NCBI RefSeq assembly: GCF_000214035.2 | Contig: NZ_AFHG01000030.1 | Location: 285,271 to 349,270 of the forward strand | DNA from: Methyloversatilis universalis FAM5 | Lineage (GTDB): Bacteria; Pseudomonadota; Gammaproteobacteria; Burkholderiales; Rhodocyclaceae | DNA length: 64,000 bases | Reading direction: 5' to 3' | Shown: positions 1 to 7,135 of the stretch, one piece after another | How positions within the stretch are numbered: position 1 is the stretch's first letter | How the letters are laid out: every line of letters starts with the position of its first letter | The notes under the pieces: model-generated | The model's database searches: none | The model's input: only the letters and a program-made list of their open reading frames with translations | Told to the model about the DNA's origin: nothing | Translations under genes and position numbers: made by a program

Positions 1-14
1 GTATGCATGCTCAT
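1..14 (-). CDS. 5' end of a leftward gene cut by the window edge (possibly nitrate reductase)
   Basis: An ATG on the minus strand at 14..12 is preceded, six bases upstream, by a GGAG Shine-Dalgarno sequence (21..24), and a sigma-54-type promoter lies just above it. Only five codons are inside the window, so the product cannot be read. The gene follows nirB, nirD, a nitrate transporter and a kinase. In related bacteria this position is usually held by the assimilatory nitrate reductase, so that is the inferred identity. Other ATG choices a few codons downstream are possible. Confidence 0.35.
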
Positions 15-35
15 GTCTGTCTCCGGGAGACTTTT

Positions 36-51
36 AGCAAGGGGTATGCCA
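36..51 (-). promoter_or_regulatory. sigma-54 (RpoN) type -24/-12 promoter
   Basis: Read on the minus strand, this 16-base element is TGGCATACCCCTTGCT. It matches the sigma-54 consensus TGGCAYRNNNNTTGCW at every specified position, with the correct spacing. It would start transcription about 10-15 bases before the ATG at 14. That leaves a very short leader which still holds the ribosome site. It is the only perfect match I found in the intergenic DNA I examined. Confidence 0.6.
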
Positions 52-152
52 CGCTGATGACAGCAGGCCTGAAGGCGATTGCTGGCCGATTGGCGTTGTA
101 TTGACGTCCTGAAGGGGCGGTCGGCACCGCGGTGCGCTCCGCTGCGGGGCGC

Positions 153-169
153 CGCACCGGCTGCGTGCA
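153..169. promoter_or_regulatory. NtrC-like enhancer site
   Basis: The 17-mer CGCACCGGCTGCGTGCA has the core GCAC-N7-GTGC of the NtrC consensus TGCACC-N5-GGTGCA and agrees at 10 of its 12 specified bases. It lies about 100-120 bp upstream of the -24 element at 36..51, a normal distance for an RpoN activator. A second, weaker and overlapping copy sits at 166..182. Binding is inferred from pattern and position only. Confidence 0.4.
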
Positions 170-188
170 TGGGACTGGTGCGCCCGGG

Positions 189-1865
189 TCAACGCAGCAG
201 CAGGCACAGCAGCAGGATGTTGCCGATCAGCGACAGCGCCAGCAGCGCGCGCAGCAGGCGCAGCGGCATGCGCTCGACCAGCGGTGGCCGCCGCGGCAGC
301 GCCAGTGGGCGGTGGGCGCCGCGCTCGAGCGCGAGCAGGCATTCTTCTGCGGTTTCGAAACGCGCCGACGGCTCACGCGCGATCGCCTTCAGCAGCACCG
401 CTTCCAGCCATTCCGGAATGTCCGGCCGATAGCGCGTGGGCGGCACCGGTTCGCCGAAGCGCGGACGCTGGAAGGGTTCGATCTCGCCCCAGGGATAGTG
501 CCGGGTGAGCAGCTGGTAGAGCGTGACGCCGAGCGCGAACAGATCGCTCGATTCGCTGGCGGGGCGGCCTTCGAACAATTCCGGAGCCATATAGCTGGGC
601 GTGCCCGGATTGTTGATTTCCTTGAAGTCCTCGCCGTCCGACGCGGCGACGCCGAGGTCGAGCACGCGCAGCACGCCCTGGCTGTCGAGATGTAGGTTGT
701 CCGGCTTGATGTCGCGATGGACGATGCCCAGCCGGTGCAGCGTACCGAGTGCGCGCAGCACGCTGCACCCCAGTTTCACCACCTGTTCGATGTCGAAGTG
801 GTGACCTGCGTCGAGGCGGGCGCGCAGGCTGGCGCCCTCGTGCCAGGTCATCAGGTAGTACAGCCGGCTGCGCGCGCGGTGCGCGATCACCTGCGGAAAC
901 TGCGGCGATACCACTCGGCGCGCCAGCCATTCTTCATGCACCAGCGCGGCGATCGCGTCCGGGTCGGCGCCGTCGCGCAGCGTCTTCAGCACGCGTGCGT
1001 CGCCGCTTTCGAGTTCGGTCACGCGGTAGAGCAGGGTGAGGCGCGATTCATGCAGCACCGCGTCCACCCGCAGACCGTCCAGTTCGTCGCCGACATTGAG
1101 CCGCGGCGGTAGCGACAGCCTGACTGCTTCGGCCAGGCGGTCGCGCAGCGCGGCCTGCGGCAGGCTGTCCACCCGGGCGACCAGCGCGGTGCAGTTGTCG
1201 TGGGCGCCCTGCGCTTCCGCCTGCATGACCAGCGCTGCCGCCAGCGCATCCGGATCCCCGCCCTGCGCCAGCACGCCGGCGATGCCGCCATCGCCCAGCG
1301 TGTTCCAGACGCCGTCGCTCATCAGCACGAACAGGTCGCCGGCCTCGATTTCGCCATCGGCGTGATCCACGGCCAGGCGCGCGTCCAGGCCCACTGCCCG
1401 GTGCAGCACGTTGGACAGTTCCGGATGGGCCCAGGTGTGGTCTTCGGTCAGCCGGGTGAGGTCACGGTCGCGATACAGGTAGATGCGCGAATCGCCGACA
1501 TGCGCCAGATGCCAGCGGGTGCCGCGCAGCACCAGCGCCGACAGCGTGGTGGCCATGCCGGCGGTTTCGCGGGTGCGGGCGGCGTGCGCCACCAGCCAGC
1601 GGTTGAGCGCGCCCAGCACCTGGTCGATCGCCTGCGCGATGCTCCAGGTGTCCGGCGTCGCGTAGTAGTCGTTCAGCAGGCCGCGCACCGTGAACTCCGC
1701 CGCCTCGCGCCCCTTGGCGTGGCCACCGACGCCGTCGGCGACCGCCAGCAGCATGCCCTTGGCGTCCAGCGTTTCACCGGTCGGCGTGACCGCGCCGGCG
1801 AAGTCCTCGTTGCGCGGCCGCGGCCCGGTGATCGAGCACTGGCCGATGGATATCGCGAGCGTCAT
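189..1865 (-). CDS. Fused PP2C protein phosphatase / Ser-Thr protein kinase
   Basis: A 558-residue two-domain signalling protein. Residues 1-235 are a PP2C phosphatase with the metal-binding motifs RNED (18-21), DGVGGH (44-49), HVGDSR (122-127), SDGVW (183-187) and DN (223-224). Residues 260-520 are a Hanks-type kinase with a candidate ATP-binding Lys294, the catalytic loop HRDIKPDN (383-390), DLG in place of DFG (403-405) and APE (427-429). The C-terminus is one hydrophobic segment (about 535-556), so the enzyme is probably tail-anchored in the inner membrane. It starts 14 bp after the transporter gene, as the last gene of the nirBD operon. Kinases of this type also sit beside nitrate/nitrite genes in Pseudomonas. 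A role in switching nitrate transport or reduction by reversible phosphorylation is inference. Confidence 0.93.
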   Translation of the reverse strand: MTLAISIGQCSITGPRPRNEDFAGAVTPTGETLDAKGMLLAVADGVGGHAKGREAAEFTVRGLLNDYYATPDTWSIAQAIDQVLGALNRWLVAHAARTRETAGMATTLSALVLRGTRWHLAHVGDSRIYLYRDRDLTRLTEDHTWAHPELSNVLHRAVGLDARLAVDHADGEIEAGDLFVLMSDGVWNTLGDGGIAGVLAQGGDPDALAAALVMQAEAQGAHDNCTALVARVDSLPQAALRDRLAEAVRLSLPPRLNVGDELDGLRVDAVLHESRLTLLYRVTELESGDARVLKTLRDGADPDAIAALVHEEWLARRVVSPQFPQVIAHRARSRLYYLMTWHEGASLRARLDAGHHFDIEQVVKLGCSVLRALGTLHRLGIVHRDIKPDNLHLDSQGVLRVLDLGVAASDGEDFKEINNPGTPSYMAPELFEGRPASESSDLFALGVTLYQLLTRHYPWGEIEPFQRPRFGEPVPPTRYRPDIPEWLEAVLLKAIAREPSARFETAEECLLALERGAHRPLALPRRPPLVERMPLRLLRALLALSLIGNILLLCLLLR

Positions 1866-1878
1866 CGCCCGGCCCCGG

Positions 1879-3093
1879 TCAGATCCGTGCCGATGTCAGG
1901 TGGGCCGCACCCCAGGTGGTGCGCCAGCGGTTTTTCACGCTGCTCAGGCCGATCAGGGCCGCGACCGCCAGCAGCGCGAACACCACGAAGCCGCCCTGAT
2001 AGCTGCCGGTCACCTCGCGCGACCAGCCGAGCGAAGACGCCAGATAGAAGCCGCCCACGCCGCCGGCCATGCCGACCAGACCGGTCATGACGCCGATTTC
2101 GCGGCGGAAGCGCTGCGGCACCAGCTGGAACACCGCACCGTTGCCCATGCCCAGCGCCAGCATGGCGCCGACGAACACCATCACCGCCATCCACGCCTGC
2201 GGCAGGCCGAAGCTCACGCCGAACAGGAAGGCGGCCGCGATCACATACATCGCGCTCAGCGTGCGGATGCCGCCGATGCGGTCGGCGAGGTTGCCGCCTA
2301 TCGGGCGCACCAGCGAGCCGGCGAACACGCAGGCGGCGGTGAAGTAGCCGGCGGTTTTCGGTTCCAGTCCGTACTGGGTGTTGAAGTAGATGGTGAGCGA
2401 GGACGCCAGACCGACGAAGCCGCCGAAGGTGACGCTGTAGAAGAACATGAACCACCAGGCGTCGCGGTCCTTCAGCACCTTGAGATATTCGGCGAAGGTC
2501 TTGGGCGGCGGGCATTCCGGCGCGTCTTTCGCGACCAGCAGATAGACGATGAACACCGCGACCAGCGGGATGAGCGCCAGGCCGAACACATTGGTCCAGC
2601 CGAACACCATGGCGAGGCCGGGCGCGAACAGCGCGGCGAGCGCGGTGCCGGAGTTGCCGGCGCCCGCGATGCCCAGTGCCGTGCCCTGGTGTTCCGGCGG
2701 GTACCAGCGCGAAGCCAGCGGCAGCGCCACCGCGAAGGCGGCACCGGCGAAGCCGAGGAAGCAGCCGAGCAGCAGCGCCTGTTCGTAGCTGTGGATGCCG
2801 AACTGCCAGGCGACGAACAGCGCGCCGATCACGATGATCTGACCGATGGCGCCGGCCTTCTTCGGCTGCAGGTGGTCGACCAGCACGCCCATCAGCATGC
2901 GCAGCAGCGCGCCGGCCAGTACCGGCACCGCCACCATGAAGCCCTTCTGCGCGTGGGTGAGATGGAGATCCTGGGCGATCTGCACGCCCAGCGGGCCGAG
3001 CAGCACCCACACCATGAAGGCGAGATCGAAGTAGAGAAAGGCGGCGAACAGCGTGGGCGTATGGCCGGCCTTGAGAAATGCTTTCCTGTCCAT
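1879..3093 (-). CDS. MFS nitrate/nitrite transporter (NarK/NasA family)
   Basis: A 404-residue polytopic inner-membrane protein of the nitrate/nitrite porter family in the major facilitator superfamily, with about twelve hydrophobic segments. The family traits are the paired Gly-rich helices, here seen as GIAGAGNSGTALAALFAPGLA and LVGMAGGVGGFYLA. Its place after nirB and nirD supports import of nitrate (or nitrite exchange) for assimilation. The ATG at 3093 gives an N-terminus, MDRKAFLKAGH, typical of this family. A competing long reading frame over the same DNA is low-complexity Arg/Ala-rich and is not real. The orthologue is called nasA or narK depending on the organism, so I give no symbol. 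Confidence 0.92.
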   Translation of the reverse strand: MDRKAFLKAGHTPTLFAAFLYFDLAFMVWVLLGPLGVQIAQDLHLTHAQKGFMVAVPVLAGALLRMLMGVLVDHLQPKKAGAIGQIIVIGALFVAWQFGIHSYEQALLLGCFLGFAGAAFAVALPLASRWYPPEHQGTALGIAGAGNSGTALAALFAPGLAMVFGWTNVFGLALIPLVAVFIVYLLVAKDAPECPPPKTFAEYLKVLKDRDAWWFMFFYSVTFGGFVGLASSLTIYFNTQYGLEPKTAGYFTAACVFAGSLVRPIGGNLADRIGGIRTLSAMYVIAAAFLFGVSFGLPQAWMAVMVFVGAMLALGMGNGAVFQLVPQRFRREIGVMTGLVGMAGGVGGFYLASSLGWSREVTGSYQGGFVVFALLAVAALIGLSSVKNRWRTTWGAAHLTSARI

Positions 3094-3180
3094 CGGTGGA
3101 TGACCTCCCCGTCATCAATCCGGTCTGCGCGCATCCGTGCGGGCAGCCGTACTCGGGATAGTGGTGATTCGGATCGCTGC

Positions 3181-3196
3181 GACGGCGTTCGCCGTC
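3181..3196 (-). other. Hairpin in the nirD-transporter spacer
   Basis: GACGGC-GTTC-GCCGTC is a perfect 6-bp stem with a 4-base loop, in the 139-bp gap between nirD and the transporter gene. No U-run follows on the leftward transcript, so it is more likely an RNA-processing or stability element than a terminator. The same gap has two adjacent copies of GCGGACCTCT-like sequence near 3217-3235. Confidence 0.35.
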
Positions 3197-3232
3197 ACAG
3201 GTATTGCGCGCCTCAGCGGACCTCTGCGGACC

Positions 3233-3553
3233 TCAGGCCTTCAGCAGCACCTGGCCGTTCTCGACCTTCACGTCGAAGCCGCGCGTGCAGCCGACGTCGG
3301 GCGCAACCGCCTCGCCCGATTCCAGCCTGATCTTCCAGCTGTGCAGCGGACAGGTGACCGTGTCGCCATGCACGATGCCCTGCGACAGCGGGCCGCCCTT
3401 GTGCGGGCACTTGTCGTGCACGGCGAACACGCGGTCGCCGTCAGTGCGGAAGATCGCGATATCGCCGGAATCGGCCGTGACGACGCGCGAGCCCAGCAGC
3501 GGGATGTCTTCGAGCGCGCACACGTGCGCCCAGGTGGAGGTTTCGGTGCTCAT
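3233..3553 (-). CDS. nirD: Assimilatory nitrite reductase small subunit (Rieske)
   Basis: A 106-residue Rieske-type [2Fe-2S] protein, the small subunit of cytoplasmic NAD(P)H nitrite reductase. The two cluster-binding boxes are present: CPHKGG and, about 16 residues on, CPLHSW. The length is normal for NirD. An AGGAA ribosome site stands seven bases before the ATG at 3553. It follows nirB after a 138-bp spacer that carries an unusual G-run repeat. It works with NirB in reduction of nitrite to ammonium. Confidence 0.96.
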   Translation of the reverse strand: MSTETSTWAHVCALEDIPLLGSRVVTADSGDIAIFRTDGDRVFAVHDKCPHKGGPLSQGIVHGDTVTCPLHSWKIRLESGEAVAPDVGCTRGFDVKVENGQVLLKA

Positions 3554-3576
3554 GAGGGTTCCTGTATGGGTATCTG

Positions 3577-3680
3577 GGGGCTAGGGGCTAGGGGCTAGGG
3601 GCTAGGGGCTGGGGGCCAGGGAACAGGCGCGGCTTTGCCGCGCGAGATGGGCTTGTCGCTAGCTCCTGACCCCTAGCCCC
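3577..3680. repeat. GGGGCTA heptamer array with complementary arm, nirB-nirD spacer
   Basis: Four perfect GGGGCTA units (3577-3604) are followed by two degenerate ones (GGGGCTG, GGGGCCA, to 3618). This gives the pattern G4-N3 repeated, a classical G-quadruplex motif, on the plus strand. Downstream, 3670-3680 reads CCCCTAGCCCC, the exact complement of GGGGCTAGGGG in the array. The leftward nirBD mRNA could therefore fold a GC-rich 11-bp stem in several registers between nirB and nirD. The array may set relative nirB/nirD output or may be slippage-prone filler. Confidence 0.8.
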
Positions 3681-3691
3681 TCATCCCTTGA

Positions 3692-6160
3692 TCAAGCCTT
3701 CATCGCCTGCTTGATGGCGAGGGTGCGGAACTCGCGGCCCAGCTCGGATTTCGCGTCGGCTTCGGCGCGCTCCAGCCACGGGTCCTTGTAGTCCTGCAGC
3801 GCGAACAGCAGGCGTTCGTACAGCGCCTTGCGGTTCTCGGCGTCATCGACCACCTTGCCCTTCACGTAGTCGAGACCGACGCGCTCGATGTAATGCACGG
3901 TGCGTTCGAGGTACCAGCCCTCTTCGCGGTAGAGCTGCAGGAAGGCGCCTGAGTACTCCATCACCTCGTCGTCGCTGCCCACCTTGCAGAAGAACTGCGC
4001 GACCTCGGTCTTGATGCCGCCGTTGCCGGCGACATAGATTTCGTAGCCGGATTCGACGCCGATCACGCCCACGTCCTTGATGCCGGCTTCGGCGCAGTTG
4101 CGCGGGCAGCCGGACACCGCGAGCTTCACCTTGTGCGGGCTGTACATGCCGAACAGCATCTTTTCCAGCTTCACGCCCAGGCCCATGGACAGCTGGGTGC
4201 CGAAGCGGCAGTGTTCGGCGCCGACGCAGGTCTTCACCGTGCGCAGGCTCTTGCCGTAGGCGTGTCCGGACACCATGCCGGCCTTGGCGAAGTCAGCCCA
4301 CATCGCCGGCAGGTCGTCCTTCTTCACCCCCAAGAGGTCGATGCGCTGGCCGCCGGTCACCTTCACCGTCGGCACCTTGTACTTCTCGGCCGCGTCGGCG
4401 ATGGCGCGCAGTTCGTCCGGCGTGGTGAGGCCGCCCCACATGCGCGGCACCACCGAGTAGGTGCCGTCCTTCTGGATGTTGGCGTGCGCGCGCTCGTTGA
4501 TGAAGCGGCTCTGCGCGTCGTCCTTCGCCTCGTGCGGCCAGGTCGAGATCAGGTAGTAGTTCAGCGCCGGGCGGCAGCTGGCGCAGCCATTGGGCGTCTT
4601 CCACTTCAGCTCGCGCTGCACGGTCGGGATGTCGATCAGGTGACGGTCGCGGATCGCCGCGCGCACGTCGCCGTGGTTCATGTCGGTGCAGCCGCACATC
4701 GGCTTCGAGCTGGAATCGGCCGGCGTGTAGGCGCCACCGACGCATGAGGCAAGGATCTGTTCGACCAGACCGGTGCAGGAGCCGCAGGAGCTGGACGCCT
4801 TGGTGTGCTTGCGCACGTCGTCCAGCGAGAACAGCCCCTTCTCCTTGATCGCCTTGACGATGGTGCCCTTGCACACGCCGTTGCAGCCGCAGACTTCGGC
4901 GGTATCGGGCATCGAGGCGGCCTGGGTCTGGCCCTTGTGGCCGACGTCGCCCAGGTGGTTCTGGCCGAACATCAGGTGATCGCGTACCGCATGGATGTCC
5001 TGACCGTCCTTGATCAGCTGGAAGTACCAGCTGCCGTCGGCGGTGTCGCCGTACAGACAGGCGCCGACCAGGCGCTCACCTTCGAGCACCAGGCGTTTGT
5101 ACACGCCGCCCGCCGGGTCGTGCAGCACGATGTCGTCGCAGCCCGGTCCGCCCATGAAGTTGCCGGCCGAGAACACGTCGATGCCGGTCACCTTCAGCTT
5201 GGTCGAGGTGACGGAGCCTTTGTAGGTACCGATGCCGTACTGGGCGAGGTGGTTTGCGCACACCTTGGCCTGTTCGAACAGCGGTGCGACCAGGCCGTAG
5301 GCGATGCCGCGGTGGTTCACGCATTCGCCGACCGCGTAGATCTTCGGATCGTAGGTCTGCAGCGTGTCATTGACGACGATGCCGCGGTTGCAGTGGATGC
5401 CGGCCGATTCGGCAAGCGTGGTGTTCGGGCGGATGCCGGCGGCCATCACGACGAGGTCGGCCGGAATGGTTTCGCCGCTCTTGAAGCGCACCGCGGACAC
5501 GCGGCCGTCGCTGCCTGCGATCAGCGATTCGGTCTGCTTCTCCAGCAGGAAGGCGAGGCCCTTCTTTTCCAGCGAGGCCTGCAGCATGTCGGCCGAGGGC
5601 TTGTCGAGCTGGCGTTCCATGATCCACGGCGCCAGATGCACCACGGTCACCTGCATGCCGCGCAGCGCCAGGCCGTTGGCCGCCTCCAGGCCGAGCAGGC
5701 CAGCGCCGATCACGACCGCGTGCTTGCGGGTGGCCGCCGCTTCGATCATGGCGTCGGTGTCGGCGATGTCGCGATAGGCGATCACGCCTGGCAGGTCCTT
5801 GCCCGGCACCGGCAGGATGAAGGGGTTGGAGCCGGTGGCCAGCAGCAGCCGGTCGTATTCCGCCTCGGTGCCGTCGTCGGCGATCACCTTGCGCGCGATG
5901 CGGTCGATCTTCACGATCTTCCGGCCGGTGTGCAGCGTGATGCCGTTGTCGCGGTACCAGTCCCAATCGTTCAGGATGATGTCCTGTATGGTCATTTCGC
6001 CGGCCAGCACCGGCGACAGCAGGATGCGGTTGTAGTTCGGATGCGGCTCGGCCCCGAACACCGTGATGTCATACATTTCCGGCGCGATCCTGAGCAGCTC
6101 TTCCAGCGTGCGGCAACCCGCCATCCCGTTGCCGACCATGACCAGACGCTTCTTTTCCAT
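3692..6160 (-). CDS. nirB: Assimilatory nitrite reductase [NAD(P)H] large subunit
   Basis: An 822-residue cytoplasmic enzyme that reduces nitrite to ammonium with six electrons from NAD(P)H. The N-terminal half is an FAD/NAD(P)H-binding pyridine nucleotide-disulfide type reductase (VGNGMAG near residue 8; GAGLLGLEAANG around 150). A BFD-like [2Fe-2S] region follows, with paired CGCNGVCKG and SCGSCTG motifs. The C-terminal third is the sirohaem/[4Fe-4S] domain with CVGAEHC (C-X5-C) and CPRNC (C-X3-C). The length is standard. The ATG at 6160 has an AAGGA site upstream. It is the first gene of the leftward nitrogen operon. Confidence 0.97.
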   Translation of the reverse strand: MEKKRLVMVGNGMAGCRTLEELLRIAPEMYDITVFGAEPHPNYNRILLSPVLAGEMTIQDIILNDWDWYRDNGITLHTGRKIVKIDRIARKVIADDGTEAEYDRLLLATGSNPFILPVPGKDLPGVIAYRDIADTDAMIEAAATRKHAVVIGAGLLGLEAANGLALRGMQVTVVHLAPWIMERQLDKPSADMLQASLEKKGLAFLLEKQTESLIAGSDGRVSAVRFKSGETIPADLVVMAAGIRPNTTLAESAGIHCNRGIVVNDTLQTYDPKIYAVGECVNHRGIAYGLVAPLFEQAKVCANHLAQYGIGTYKGSVTSTKLKVTGIDVFSAGNFMGGPGCDDIVLHDPAGGVYKRLVLEGERLVGACLYGDTADGSWYFQLIKDGQDIHAVRDHLMFGQNHLGDVGHKGQTQAASMPDTAEVCGCNGVCKGTIVKAIKEKGLFSLDDVRKHTKASSSCGSCTGLVEQILASCVGGAYTPADSSSKPMCGCTDMNHGDVRAAIRDRHLIDIPTVQRELKWKTPNGCASCRPALNYYLISTWPHEAKDDAQSRFINERAHANIQKDGTYSVVPRMWGGLTTPDELRAIADAAEKYKVPTVKVTGGQRIDLLGVKKDDLPAMWADFAKAGMVSGHAYGKSLRTVKTCVGAEHCRFGTQLSMGLGVKLEKMLFGMYSPHKVKLAVSGCPRNCAEAGIKDVGVIGVESGYEIYVAGNGGIKTEVAQFFCKVGSDDEVMEYSGAFLQLYREEGWYLERTVHYIERVGLDYVKGKVVDDAENRKALYERLLFALQDYKDPWLERAEADAKSELGREFRTLAIKQAMKA

Positions 6161-6920
6161 GTCCCCGTTCCTTCTTCTGCCGATTGCTGCAAAACCGGTC
6201 GCAGGCAGACCTGCGGCCGACGTAAGTCATCCGGACGCCACTCCGTGATCCGGGTCGTTCCGCAGCGGCCGGGGGCGCGATGCAGGGACGAGCGCGGTCC
6301 TGCGCCTGCAGCATCGCTGGCGCACTAGGTCAGAAACCCGGGCTAAACCTGTTCATGGCCGGATCGCGCCGGCCGCGGATTCAACGGGTCGGTCGGTGCC
6401 CGCCTTTGGGCATCGTTACCGATGACTGCTCGGCCGGAGCGCGCACTGCGTGTGCGCCACTCCGGATGTGAAGGCGGACCGGCCGGAGGACGATCGATCC
6501 GCTCTTTGTGCGGCGGGCGGCATGCCCGCACGGTTCTGTTTGATCTTCATCCACAACGTCGCCGCCACCTCGGCACGACGCGCCATTGCGTCGTATGTGC
6601 TTCGGCATTCGACTGCAGCGACGGACGTTGCCGTTGCGGTCGAGGGCTGCGGGTCTGACAAAGATCGCTGCGTGGCCGCCTGCCCTGGGGCACTGCGGTC
6701 AGCGATGGATATTCAGCAGAAATCGGGCCAGCCCGCGGTGTTCGGGTTTAATGATTGCAAGTCTATGATTTTTATTTGTTTTGTTTCTGGTGCCCACACC
6801 GTGAAGCAATCGCGGCTGTGATCCGGGCTGGTGCGTGCGGGCACGATGACGGTGCGTTTTTATGTGGGATTTATTAGCAGACACCTTCAGTCCGCAGGGT
6901 GCGCGGCCGATATCCGGACC
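6161..6920. other. Long intergenic region between nirB and the chemoreceptor
   Basis: About 760 bp without a convincing gene; the short frames in it have Arg/Pro-rich, non-protein-like translations. It must hold the leftward nirB promoter and leader. I see a 6-bp hairpin CGCAGG-CAGA-CCTGCG at 6200-6215 in the nirB leader, a perfect 6-5-6 palindrome GCGCAC-TGCGT-GTGCGC at 6441-6457, and an AT-rich patch at about 6748-6790. There is also GCCGATAT at 6906-6913, which resembles a flagellar sigma-28 -10 box. No sigma-54 match was found on the nirB side. Confidence 0.6.
6841..6855. promoter_or_regulatory. Second NtrC-like palindrome core
   Basis: GCACGATGACGGTGC has the GCAC-N7-GTGC core of NtrC sites. 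It lies 66 bp before the small ORF and 680 bp before nirB. No sigma-54 -24/-12 element is visible nearby on either strand, so a function in nitrogen control is only a possibility. Confidence 0.2.
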
Positions 6921-7094
6921 ATGGCGATGAAAGAAGAACCCAGTCTGTCCCCCCCGGCGGCGGTGCCGTCACGCGACCGCTTCGCGTGGTGTCTGCTGGC
7001 CGTCTGGATGCTCGCGAGCGCCGCAGTGCTCTATCAGCACATGGCCGACAACCCGCCCGGGCTGTGCCGGACGGGGGGCGCGGCCGTGCGCTGA
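6921..7094 (+). CDS. Small single-pass membrane protein, unknown
   Basis: A 57-codon frame whose product has a charged, Pro-rich N-terminus and one hydrophobic segment, roughly residues 21-41 ([20 protein letters not shown]), then a short Gly/Arg-rich tail. It ends 41 bp before the chemoreceptor start and could be co-transcribed with it. No strong ribosome site precedes the ATG, and another ATG lies two codons downstream. I do not recognise the family. It may be a real small inner-membrane protein or a chance frame. Confidence 0.35.
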   Translation: MAMKEEPSLSPPAAVPSRDRFAWCLLAVWMLASAAVLYQHMADNPPGLCRTGGAAVR

Positions 7095-7135
7095 CCGCCC
7101 CGAACATCAGCACCTACCGTTACGGATTGCCCATC

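Noticed and set aside
125-136. Palindrome GCACCGCGGTGC as an NtrC site
   Set aside because: The half-sites are right but the spacer is 2 bases, not 5, so only the 153-169 site is kept.
1690-3330. Long rightward open frame opposite the transporter and kinase genes
   Set aside because: Its translation is His/Gln/Arg-rich and repetitive without any motif; it is the antisense shadow of GC-rich genes.
6200-6215. nirB leader hairpin as a NasT/NasR (ANTAR) antiterminator target
   Set aside because: The loop lacks the expected A1/G4 hexaloop pattern and no second hairpin or terminator pair is evident.
6441-6457. GCGCAC-TGCGT-GTGCGC as an NtrC site
   Set aside because: The GCAC and GTGC cores are 5 bases apart in place of 7; kept only as an unexplained palindrome.
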